Shown here: positions 44,101 to 49,900 of the stretch, piece by piece
Layout: each line of letters starts with the position of its first letter
Numbering within the stretch: position 1 is the stretch's first letter
From: Shewanella violacea DSS12
Lineage (GTDB): Bacteria > Pseudomonadota > Gammaproteobacteria > Enterobacterales > Shewanellaceae
NCBI RefSeq assembly: GCF_000091325.1
Contig: NC_014012.1
Location: 2,214,824-2,278,823 of the forward strand
Length of the DNA stretch: 64,000 nucleotides
Reading direction: 5' to 3'
The notes under the pieces: model-generated
Seen by the model: the letters and a program-made list of their open reading frames with translations, nothing else
What the model was told of the DNA's origin: nothing
The model's database searches: none
Position numbers and translations under genes: made by a program

Positions 44101-44356
44101 GGACGCCGTCACATTTGAGCTGTCCGGCGGTTTAGCCGATAATCTTGCTAACCAGATATCTGTTCAACAGCCTGATCTAGAAATTTGGCGAGGGCATGAT
44201 AGCCGTTCAGGACACAGTATATGGCTGGGGGCAGAGCTCAGTTATCAAGTCGACCAAAAGACCCAGGTCTACATCGGCTACCAACATATACCACTGGATA
44301 GGGATGAAGTCGGCATAGTGTCATTGGGAGTCAGGTATAGCTTAGATCTGTGGTAG
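32108..44356 (+). CDS. giant secreted repeat protein (DUF11, cadherin-like, Calx-beta) fused to an outer-membrane beta-barrel
   Basis: About 4082 residues from the ATG at 32108; the signal peptide is YYKLLQAALLIPLLFTSLTLKA. Order of parts: many DUF11-type beta-sandwich repeats (to about 40.0 kb; for example SPLTVNGGDVITFTSVVTNN), three cadherin-like/Ig repeats (40.0-40.9 kb, with AVDDG and LNNDFDIDGDPL), a HYR-like stretch, Calx-beta (41.1-41.4 kb), a Ca-binding TSP3-like run DADSDGDLIPDN, and two more cadherin-like repeats (42.3-42.9 kb). Next comes a GlyGly-CTERM-like signal (42920-43011). The frame then continues through a second signal-like segment, nested repeats and a C-terminal beta-barrel ending RYSLDLW. 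The protein is Ca-rich and surface-located, probably an adhesin. Ending at a sorting signal and then continuing is odd; see findings. Confidence 0.85.
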   Translation: MTYYKLLQAALLIPLLFTSLTLKAATPVLTNGLPASAFSGEQVCFDVDFSNADPSAGFGPYIRLILPIGISFDSATLLGSAMSVTNIGVFPMSGLLSDPRSATQVSSTEGDSLELLVLALGSVFQNGPALVANICVSLDTSAVINAPLTVGVQGVFQYGDTATGSNGPIIGALVNKDVAPSLYLFDAGNNASEGKSVPGSAFPVVFTDTVNVANGKTLDNLSHQNTLDNALQYISSSAMGGNGFSQDAEPSTSTAGGVLLTSFTDVTGTAADDDIKISYSAYITDILDESQCSGSLLQSDAQFDGEYLSAPLVQGLSNSQLQAKHLVIRHLASTSTALPGDSITFTDSVDLSQYATSDSLVINLDIDDGLTFASHQTMLVNGSPQSITPNVTLNGDGTTSLNYDVHSVTGNIAPGTSIDIVYTATVAQLYIDTGLPVLAADELAINVNVIYGLTAGASACSDSSLGSVSIIPVTNSLAILSPQAEYSPGDIVTLQEVLTIASGDTTSLVFETYLPLPVFDVSDIDINTNLASNTSISFAAQDTLGLLPTSISVDGASNKLRIEWPDVASAGSQTIAIDITLTIGDTPFADDRNLSLLFLASTKNTPLTSALNTSSVKMHVRAPDMVIEYGISASDNPLADASIIPAVPVNSDISVSDAGDKLTLVITAENIGGSDAYNILLTSGLVTGLTAPVIVSVTDGLGANLAYSGDLFAAGLLLTDPLPKNDGSKGPPLTTDTVIITYTADIDSQVNPNEILTPASSVVWDASSTAATSFPGSMSDVMITMEYPAVVTSLDSVTPQGNPGSVVVGDTVTYRTRVTLPEGETEDLVLIVALPAGFQYVNASLSVDTSGFSGTVDAGPTVGVTGSVGSGQTINIAFDSPVSTSVTNDNNTANNAFDFTFDALVADDAALTALTMVQSRSLSANLTYTAQTGSAIQDSVQTNFSEHVLAVTSSFSPATGLMAGDLVTVTIDLTNTGTAPAYDILITDTLNGDLFDITSVVVGTTPAGFSYGFVSPTVTYTGSVALAVGANIAFTYTAVVKNSVVTGSTYASNVVVTGDSQDGAAADPERVSNDNGSAMGSISALTIDDFSLLASSESWSSDVSIVEAAIGEVLTYGFRVSVPEGISLEDTINPIIDIDLPAGVEYLSGSALISAFNSNSLQGSNLSGALAPIPTSDTSITPVVNGAVLEFDLGDITNSDDDADTEQLLLSFDVLVKNITVNARTNIKTLTANINYNNLAGSPQTLNTNAGFTVVEADLSVVKSASPLTVNGGDVITFTSVVTNNASANASRGWEWQIDDTLPVGLQSPVLVSATLSRGATDVSACFSFSGNSLISDQTCLSAGERYLDTGETVTLVYTATVDVGIGFEVQLINSLVAQITSLPGAQGTASATPGISDSDTGERTGSGNNNDSGQMVNDLTANDSVTVISNKPDISLTSGASNLTILDTRVITAIIGIPVGITGNFVFTYDLPPGMTYTGTPVVIIEPGSNFTASNAPATNLSRGDDPLVFDFGTLSNNHTGAQNLSIAIEVEADNILANQGGVSLSVTGSVSYDNASSPPVKTIIFDLVEANLLLTDSIVSGASGSDAGDSLSYRVTLTNTSIDATAYRVNLTDIMPTELLGSPDGSGSGSTFDNILLTNPGNLAVLTNTATILASLHASIITTNDSDDTLSWPEFDLPATASITIDYDVVIDNTANAGDLALSSVSANYNSLLLGSGRDSSDSSDDDDGNLNNYGESVTQALTIDSNIALQQVLSPGQGDSTFTIGETVSYDIQVDIIEGITESLVLTNLLPSGLSFMSASIIASAQISYSGTGTEIESPVGTFSFDFGDVSNTADADLSNDHFILRLLTRVNDDLANSAGVTLDNIASVTSLSGAAGPDTEQISLVEPNLVLSISTPISEVSLGDTLLLTLVLDHDLSTSDAFEVSFDINIAPGLTYVPSSHSGDGSLDVGVPGLIGVNLGSITLAEDNKSFTVELSVDNDAQIDKLLTIEIDNGHYSSLAGTPTVERSYNLSGSTSITSRSLSFIDVGHTVDIVIDNGESGVLEPGDVLEYTLVITNTGPAVNSVIYQENIPNHTFYDVSTVANTSQGSVDDANLPLLTFDIGAMNTNDVVVLHYRVIINSGVSAGTQIRAQGVVDSELTVEELSDSDGNDSNGDQATIIYVQGTVGRLDALYIQQTALWVTDLDTSGDISPLDTMKLSYFIQNLSPDALTNVSVSETLPGGITYVPGTAVVTGSNTIDVTGNAVAVAIGSLQPGQIIVGEYSVTIDAPLFDTDGAPDSEMFSHLALGDSDQTAAVTADSNGDPSDGAQLVRYSAVDGGTSAPAMDIYLSWSLVNDLDGDGWVDPNDQILYEFVIINIGSASGEASQLHDVIPVNTGVLGGSGYTSQGIVVADAPLSVNIGDIPPGALVNVGVIVTVDASTPDGTIIANQGLLSGTNFSHVLSDDNADASDGRNPTLLLVNLTSSSGQPQLTMSLASSSFPSTSANDFIQGERLTLDVNLIIPTGRTQDLTLDLVIPDGLALTANSGELMRVFDTGMTASGSPAGINSVAANVFVDVGAALIQNGQAYSMVLGSVINSDADSNNEQYLLRFELTDTGLVPLSAAEDFPVQASVTYVDNIKMTTSSVELTLRLLNRFPVAMNDTYSDIIEDSAGELFDVLLNDFDQDTGHVVSLLSLGETMSGAVATVTEGHIFYMPKADFFGVDTLSYTITDNAGGQSTALVTINVSPVNDLPVAVDDGVIIFADETINISVLNNDFDIDGDPLSVSAISASSANIVINSDSSISFTPPQGFIGEIIFTYTISDGAGSMAQAQVNVTVQGLNLSPIAVDDVYQVNDWLPINIQPLNNDSDPDNDVISLVSANVDIGAVELLGNVIIYTPVQGFNGEVIIEYLVTDPHGLMDTGLIRIFFDIDENSLFPIISLPDDLCDQLVVSADALYTRIDIGTATATDRFGNLLPVSIINNNLLFPPGNNKAYWQAVDSEGRTSVAAQNICVRPLVSFNKDQTVSEGERVVVGVYLNGQSETYPLVISYQLSGSAQASDYLVATGELVIESGTDTQIMVTIVQDDLSEEDETLTFTLDPELNRASQFTHSLRITEGNIAPKVSLTASQNNEQRLTVTRSGGAVTIDSNVYDANITDTWIYSWESELNNISPSTESFVFQPESLTLGVYRIDVTVTDNGIPALDDKASLYIHLVDSLEVLTDADSDGDLIPDNIEGYQDSDGDGTPDYLDSISECNVLFEHSAIQNQYLVEGDPGICLRRGQFTFNTSTGGALLADKGDDYGDVIPVDTLTLNVGGIMDFIAYGLPDNSQEYRIVTPIRSPIPFDAVYRKYRSETAWGDFVEDDKNSLWSTQGEPGYCPPTGSVLWQPGLTLGDWCVQLIIEDGGPNDDDMVTNGTIIDPGFVGTKLTDNLAPNAVDDSVIIGVNEEVFIEILVNDTDPDGDELTIISANVNFGTVTIENNGVFYRGALNIIGQDIIHYGISDGKGGADFAMVKITITANRAPVALDDNIQVIQGDNVDINVLLNDYDLDGDAIHVTSASALYGSVTINNIGVITYVSNADFAGFEEITYQIQDTFGGISEAKVYITVIAAVELASRTDSSGGSLALSVLLYLFLFAYLNGRRHRLHRQASCPLMSVVFICLFTSFSVNASVIEPKIGPYGIKLTDSTHFVHLSGTDALLQRGQESSSHDQMARFELSGHLAITQLSELEIDGLGIDKLEIDRPEPSHSIEPIETEAWYTSGQLGIAELRDLAIDKPQLDRPQLDRPEASHSIEPIETEAWYTSRQLGIAELSELAIDKPQLDRPQIDRPEASHSIEPIETEAWYTSRQLGIAELRELAIDKPQIDRPQIDKPQLDRPEAGHSIEPIEPETWYIGGQFGIATTQVSSSGLDALYDLAGVDASSTQVDDSGASFSVFVGYQLNSYFSLEAGYMDLGERSVWFSGKTTDIEAYYDLAEHVYPETASGLSLSVLTTYPINEQFSITAKLGYFVWQMDAVTFELSGGLADNLANQISVQQPDLEIWRGHDSRSGHSIWLGAELSYQVDQKTQVYIGYQHIPLDRDEVGIVSLGVRYSLDLW
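42920..43011 (+). other. GlyGly-CTERM-like sorting signal inside the giant ORF
   Basis: Reads SSGGSLALSVLLYLFLFAY then NGRRHRLHRQ: a GG pair, about 16 hydrophobic residues and a basic cluster. This is the three-part GlyGly-CTERM signal processed by rhombosortase, normally at the very C-terminus of surface proteins in Vibrio and Shewanella. Here about 450 residues follow. Recognition is by pattern; no search was run. Confidence 0.7.
43025..44356 (+). other. possible internal gene: signal peptide, repeats, outer-membrane barrel
   Basis: An in-frame ATG at 43025 begins SVVFICLFTSFSVNASV, a good signal peptide, and would give a 443-residue outer-membrane protein. The ATG lies in CTAATGAG, where TAATG in the +1 frame looks like an old stop/start overlap. 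It could be a separate, translationally coupled gene that lost its boundary, or an internal start still used. Only weak ribosome-binding sequence (AGACAGG, 12 bases upstream) is seen. Confidence 0.5.
43252..43745 (+). repeat. nested tandem repeats: 129-bp units containing 15-bp sub-repeats
   Basis: Four WYxxxQ(L/F)GIA segments start at 43331, 43460, 43589 and 43733 (periods 129, 129 and 144). Each unit ends in a variable number of pentapeptides of the form DKPQL or DRPQL, so the last period is 15 bp longer. The consensus unit is about LAIDKPQLDRPEASHSIEPI followed by ETEAWYTSRQLGIAEL. The final copy (TWYIGGQFGIATT) is the first strand of the beta-barrel. Confidence 0.9.
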
Positions 44357-44836
44357 CGTTTGAGGTGACAAGGTTACTTCTTTATGGACACATAATGAAA
44401 GTAACTGATTGGTTTCAGGAAATTCATCTAAGACTCCAATATAGCTTAAAGACCGACAGTACAATTCACTAGCCCAAGCGACAAAGGTGAACGGACTAGC
44501 GCTGGACAGTTTATGTAGGCGTATGAGTTAAGGTCATAGTTGGGGCTGATATCTTGCTCGTTACTCACCAATATTACTTCTTTCAGTGTATTTAATGAAT
44601 ACCTTATCTATGCCGTGATCCGGTAGTTAGATTTTAGATAAGCACTAATACTGGACTTGTCTGACTAACAAGGACTTAAATCCTCTCCCAACTCCACTTA
44701 ATACTAGCCTTAATAAGTTTTCTTAATGATGCCTAGTAATAACATAGCAAATATCATGCTCATATCTTAACGAGTACACTCGCTTGCTAAGAATCTCAAC
44801 TATCACAAATCAGAGAAAATAAACGAGAACATGAAC
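44357..44836. other. intergenic region before the small OMP gene
   Basis: 480 bp without a gene. It carries the shared motif TCTTAATGATG at 44721-44731. No ORF or RNA gene was recognised. Confidence 0.45.
44712..44738 (+). promoter_or_regulatory. shared upstream motif copy 1 (OMP gene)
   Basis: AATAAGTTTTCTTAATGATG followed by CCTAGTA; core TCTTAATGATG at 44721-44731, about 116 bp before the OMP start. The same core with a similar AT-rich left flank precedes three other genes in the window. Confidence 0.5.
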
Positions 44837-45487
44837 ATGAAAAGAATTTTACTAGCGTGCGTAGCAACTTCTATGTTGGGTCTTTCAGGTGCAGCAGTTG
44901 CTGCCGATAACGGCTTCACTATTAACCCATTGGTTGGCGCATCTAACAGCAAACACGGTGGCACTAACGCCGCCGTTGGCTTAGAAGGCGGCTACAACAA
45001 CTTCCTTCTTGGTTACACTTACACTGGCGATGACAACAAAACATCATTCACAGATGTTGAAAATGGTGAAGCCCTAGGTACAGTAGTTCACACCACCGTA
45101 TATGCCAAAGACAAATACAAGGCACACAGCTTGTATACTGGTTATCAGTTCGATCTTGGTAGTGCACAACTGGCATTTAAAGCTGGTGTTGAAATGTCAA
45201 AGTACAGCTTAGGCGCAGGCGTTGGTCAGAAGCACTATGAAATAAACGGCAATTTTATCGACCAAGATGACACAAGTGTTTCTGGTAAAAGCTCATACAA
45301 GTACGCACCTATGGTCGGTGTAGGTTACTACTTGGATAACGGTTTAAACTTCAACCTTCATTACACATGGCAGAAAGGTGAACGTGAAATGAAGTACTCA
45401 GCAGATTCTAAGTTTGTTGGTAAGTCTAAAGACGTTTCTAACAAAGATTTCAGTGCTTTCATGTTCACCGTCGGCTACCGCTTCTAA
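44837..45487 (+). CDS. small outer-membrane beta-barrel protein
   Basis: 216 residues from the second ATG (44837), which sits nine bases from GAG; the ATG at 44831 is too close to it. Signal peptide KRILLACVATSMLGLSGAAVAA. The mature part is alternating amphipathic strands (GLEGGYNNFLLGYTYTG, YKAHSLYTGYQFDLG, MVGVGYYLDNGLNFNLHYTW) ending in MFTVGYRF, the C-terminal aromatic signature for BAM insertion. About eight strands, an OmpA/OmpX/Ail-like size. Codon use looks like a highly expressed gene. Function unknown. Confidence 0.8.
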   Translation: MKRILLACVATSMLGLSGAAVAADNGFTINPLVGASNSKHGGTNAAVGLEGGYNNFLLGYTYTGDDNKTSFTDVENGEALGTVVHTTVYAKDKYKAHSLYTGYQFDLGSAQLAFKAGVEMSKYSLGAGVGQKHYEINGNFIDQDDTSVSGKSSYKYAPMVGVGYYLDNGLNFNLHYTWQKGEREMKYSADSKFVGKSKDVSNKDFSAFMFTVGYRF

Positions 45488-45520
45488 AACATTTAGGTTC
45501 CTCCAAACTTAAAGCAGCTA

Positions 45521-45547
45521 AAGGTCACCTAGTCGGTGGCTTTTTTT
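45521..45547 (+). terminator. intrinsic terminator after the small OMP gene
   Basis: AAGGTCACC and GGTGGCTTT form a 9-bp stem (two G-T pairs) with a 5-nt loop followed by a run of T. Confidence 0.75.
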
Positions 45548-45820
45548 TGCCACAAATAAACTAATAGCAAATAATTAACTTTATACCCGTTAACACTGGT
45601 TCGGAACTCTTAATCACACTTGTTTGATTCTTGTACACACGTCACCAAGCTTAATTTCTGGCAAGGCAATTAGCCAGTGTCGCGTAATTTTTAGCGCATG
45701 CTGGCCATCATGTCATCCCATCTTATGGGTTAAATGATGGCTCTAGGTAAAGCGACTTAAACTCATAAGGCCAGAATTGAGCGGCCTTATGAATGAATTT
45801 TTAGATTATGATCGCAGAAC
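45548..45820. other. intergenic, convergent genes, nothing recognised
   Basis: About 270 bp between the OMP terminator and the end of the convergent minus-strand gene. No ORF or repeat. Confidence 0.4.
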
Positions 45821-46471
45821 CTAAGCTTGCTCTCGCGCGGCGTATTCAACCCATTCCATCACAGAACGCGGATCTTCATGGCTTTTAGTCCAACGAATGA
45901 AGCTTTGTGGGCAGCGAGTGTTAAGGTTTAACTGACACCATGCATCAAGTGCTGCTTGTGTAGAGTAACCTTCGACGAAAGCAGCATGGGCCTTGTCTGC
46001 GTGACGCCAAAACTTATGGTCAATTCTGCCACGTTCAGCTAAAAAAGGATGATCACCCTTAGGCTGAACTTGCTTTCTGACATTAGCACTCAAATCCATT
46101 AGAACACGCTGAATAACCTCGGCTCCAATGTCCTCAATCTGCAATTCGTCAATGATACTCATATCATCGCCAGCCATAAGAATGACTCTTTCCACCAAGT
46201 GGTCAGTATTCATAGAGCATGCAATCTCATAAGCGAAGATGTCCAATCTTGCGAAGATACGATCACGGTATTCATTTTTACTGAAATTACCGTCTTTAAG
46301 CGCCTTGTTGTAATTTTTTGTATTCGGGTTCTTGATGAACAGCTCTTTTTGCAGCAATGGATAATTGCTTAAGTGCTCTTTTGGAAGCAGAGCCAGAAGA
46401 CCTGCAAGTTCATCTTGATTAACCAGTAAACTACCAAGTTCTATTTTTGCCTTTGCCGATAATGAAGCCAT
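45821..46471 (-). CDS. unknown protein, 216 residues
   Basis: I do not recognise the family. The sequence is largely alpha-helical and soluble: an N-terminal helical region (LSAKAKIELGSLLVNQDELAG), a central acidic part (GDDMSIIDELQIEDIGAEVI) and a C-terminal Trp- and His-rich region (HKFWRHADKAHAAFVEG, then FIRWTKSHEDPRSVMEWVEY). No signal peptide or membrane helix. AAGG about ten bases upstream supports the start. Its 5' leader contains an overlapping hairpin (46540-46553). It is transcribed against its neighbours. Confidence 0.65.
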   Translation of the reverse strand: MASLSAKAKIELGSLLVNQDELAGLLALLPKEHLSNYPLLQKELFIKNPNTKNYNKALKDGNFSKNEYRDRIFARLDIFAYEIACSMNTDHLVERVILMAGDDMSIIDELQIEDIGAEVIQRVLMDLSANVRKQVQPKGDHPFLAERGRIDHKFWRHADKAHAAFVEGYSTQAALDAWCQLNLNTRCPQSFIRWTKSHEDPRSVMEWVEYAAREQA

Positions 46472-46942
46472 TCATTGCTTACCTTAAAGCTGCCTTGAAA
46501 ATAAGTGGGGAAAAGCGGCAAGGTTCCCGTTATTTCGTCGAGGTTTCGACCTCCTCAACTATCCCGTAGCCGGAATATAGCACAGAGATTTTGGGATACC
46601 TCGCCTAATCCGCTGTAAAGCACATCATTTGAGTCACCATATATGTATTTGCCACATTCAGTTTGAATTTACAGCTTAATAATCATGAACATGAGTAGGG
46701 TGTTTGTTATTCAGCTTACAAATGAATCAAGGGCTGGTTCTAATAGACGTTAATCTAACGGAATGGCCACTTATCAATGGTCTTTATTTGTCAAAAAACC
46801 TTTATTCACACTGTATTACTACTTTTTTAGAATTCTATTCTATTACCAATAACTACTAATTTTCTTAGTGATGCTGAGTATTCAGTATTGATGAATAATC
46901 ACGCTATAAAATCAATAATCACACCAACCTACTGGGTAGAAA
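46472..46942. other. divergent intergenic region with leader hairpin and shared motif
   Basis: 470 bp. On the minus strand, upstream of the unknown gene, GAGGT-CGAA-ACCTC (46540-46553) can form a 5-bp stem, and an alternative GTCGA/TCGAC pairing overlaps it. On the plus strand the shared motif lies at 46863-46873. No ORF. Confidence 0.45.
46854..46880 (+). promoter_or_regulatory. shared upstream motif copy 2 (autotransporter)
   Basis: Core TCTTAGTGATG at 46863-46873, preceded by ACTACTAATTT, 80 bp before the autotransporter start. Confidence 0.5.
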
Positions 46943-49900
46943 ATGAAGAAAACAATAATAGCGGTATCTGTACTAGCAGTTCTGTCTGCTAGTTTTGTGC
47001 ACGCTGATGATGATGACCAACTAAAACGCCGCGTGAAAGTAAATGAAGAGCATTTAGCAATCCACTCTAAAGACATAAACAACATAGCTATTAGGCAACA
47101 TAATGCGGATAAGCTCTCTATGAAGCTTGCTGCTGATGCATTTTTTAGAGATTCAAAAATAACTAAGAATACTGACCGTGTAGTTGAGATTGAAAAATCA
47201 AATTCAACTATGAAAAAAGAGCAGGCAAAGATTAAGTCTGACAATGTCACGCTTCGAGCTGATGCACAAAGGTTTGAAACTGATCTAAAAGGCCATGATG
47301 GCCGTATTAGTGACAATCATGGTGACATAGCCATTTTACGCGAAGATGGTGAAAACGAATCTGCGCGCTTAGAGACGGCTATTAAAGATTCTAAGTATGA
47401 CGATAGACCTATCCGAAGAGAAGGGAAGGAAGCATATGACGAGCTTAAAGCTAGCACTGGTACATTGCGCACCGAAACCCAAACCGCCATTGGGAAAATG
47501 CAGAAAGAGGGTCAACAAGCGCTAATCGACCTTAAAATAGATGGTCGGAATGCCGTCGAAGATGTGTATTCAGCTAGTCGTGAAGAATCGGCTCGTCTTG
47601 AACAGCGTATTGATGATGTGAAAGCAAATAGTTATGACGATGCCGCTATTCGTATCGAAGCGCAAAATTATGCTGAAGATGTCTACACTGCCGGACGCAC
47701 TGAGTCAGCCCGCTTAGAGCAACTGTCTACTGATAACGCTAAAGGTGTTGATAACCTTTATGCTGGCGTTAGCCAGAACTTCCACGCCGTTACAGAACTG
47801 AAACTTGAACAAGGTGTGCTGGCCCATGAAGGCCAAGAAGCTTTAAATGCCTTAGACCAGAAAGGTACTTTCGCATATGAAAACTTGCTCAAAGCTGGCT
47901 CTGATGAAGTAGTCAAGCTTGATTCGTCAATGAAAGGTCTCAACAACAAAGGTAAGCTGGCTTACGATTCATTGAATGCGCAGGCTAATGTAGATCGCGA
48001 TTCCATGAAGCAGATAGCCGCTAGCTCTGTACAAAACAAGGCGCGTATTGACTTTAACGCTGAAGGAATTTCAGATCTCAGTGGCGATGTGAATAAGCGC
48101 ATTGCTTCCGCTTCAGATGCCGGACGTGATGAGGCGCTGCGCTTAGATAAGCGTATTGATGACGTCAAAGCTAACAGTTATGACGATGGGGCGATTCGTG
48201 ATGAAGGTCGTGATTACGTTAATAAAGTCGCTAACAGCGTCAATGAATCAGTGACAGAACGTATCGCATTGGCTTCAACTGCCGGACGTGAGGAGGCGTT
48301 GCGCCTAGATCAGCGCATTGATGATGTACAGGCTAACGGTTATGACGATGCGGCGATTCGTAAAGATGCTCTGTTGGCCTATAACACCATGGGTAAGCGT
48401 GTTGATGCTCAGGTTAATCGTTTGACAGATGCAGGTATTGAAGAGGCTTCACGTCTTGACCAGCGCATTGATGATGTCAAAGCTAACGGTTATGACGATA
48501 ATGCAATTCGTGCCGAAGCTCAGGTGGCCTATAACACCATGGGTAAGCACGTAGACTCTCAAATTAATCTGCTCGCGCAGGCAGGTGTTGATGAGTCAGT
48601 TCGCCTAGATCAACGTATAGAAGATGCTAAGTTCGATGATAGACAATTACGAGCTGAAGCTCAGGTGGCCTATAACACCATGGGTAAGCATGTTGATGCT
48701 CAGGTTAATCGTTTGACAGATGCAGGTATTGAAGAGGCTTCACGTCTTGACCAGCGCATTGATGCCGTGGCCAAGTTCAGCGATACCGAGATCCGTAAAG
48801 ATGCTCTGTTGGCCTATAACACCATGGGTAAGCACGTAGACTCTCAAATTAATCTGCTCGCTCAGGCAGGTGTTGATGAGTCAGTTCGCCTAGATCAACG
48901 TATAGAAGATGCTAAGTTCGATGATAGACAATTACGTGCTGAAGCTCAGGTAGCCTATAACACCATGGGTAAGCATATTGATACTCAAATGGAACGTATG
49001 ACTCAATCAGGTGTTGATGAAGCTGCTCGTCTTAACCTACGCATTGATGATGTCAAAGCTAACGGTTATGACGATAATGCAATTCGTGCTGAAGCTCAGG
49101 TGGCCTATAACACCATGGGTAAGCACGTAGACTCTCAAATTAATCTGCTCGCGCAGGCAGGTGTTGATGAGTCAGTTCGCCTAGATCAACGTATAGAAGA
49201 TGCTAAGTTCGATGATAGACAATTACGAGCTGAAGCTCAGGTGGCCTATAACACTATGGGTAAGCATGTTGATGCTCAGGTTAATCGTTTGACAGATGCA
49301 GGTATTGAAGAGGCTTCACGTCTTGACCAGCGCATTGATGCCGTGGCCAAGTTCAGCGATACCGAGATCCGTAAAGATGCTCTGTTGGCCTATAACACCA
49401 TGGGTAAGCACGTAGACTCTCAAATTAATCTGCTCGCTCAGGCAGGTGTTGATGAGTCAGTTCGCCTAGATCAACGTATAGAAGATGCTAAGTTCGATGA
49501 TAGACAATTACGAGCTGAAGCTCAGGTGGCCTATAACACCATGGGTAAGCATGTTGATGCTCAGGTTAATCGTTTGACAGATGCAGGTATCGAAGAGGCT
49601 TCACGTCTTGACCAGCGCATTGATGCTGTGGCCAAGTTCAGCGATACCGAGATCCGTAAAGATGCTCTGTTGGCCTATAACACCATGGGTAAGCACGTAG
49701 ACTCTCAAATTAATCTGCTCACTCAGGCAGGTGTTGATGAGTCAGTTCGCCTAGATCAACGTATAGAAGATGCTAAGTTCGATGATAGACCATTACGTGC
49801 TGAAGCTCAGGTGGCCTATAACACTATGGGTAAGCATGTTGATGCTCAGGTTAATCTGCTCGCTCAGGCAGGTGTTGATGAAGCTGCCCGTCTTGACCTA

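Noticed and set aside
46536..46560. T-arm-like sequence GAGGTTTCGACCTC
   Set aside because: No matching D-arm, anticodon arm or acceptor stem with CCA around it, so not a tRNA.
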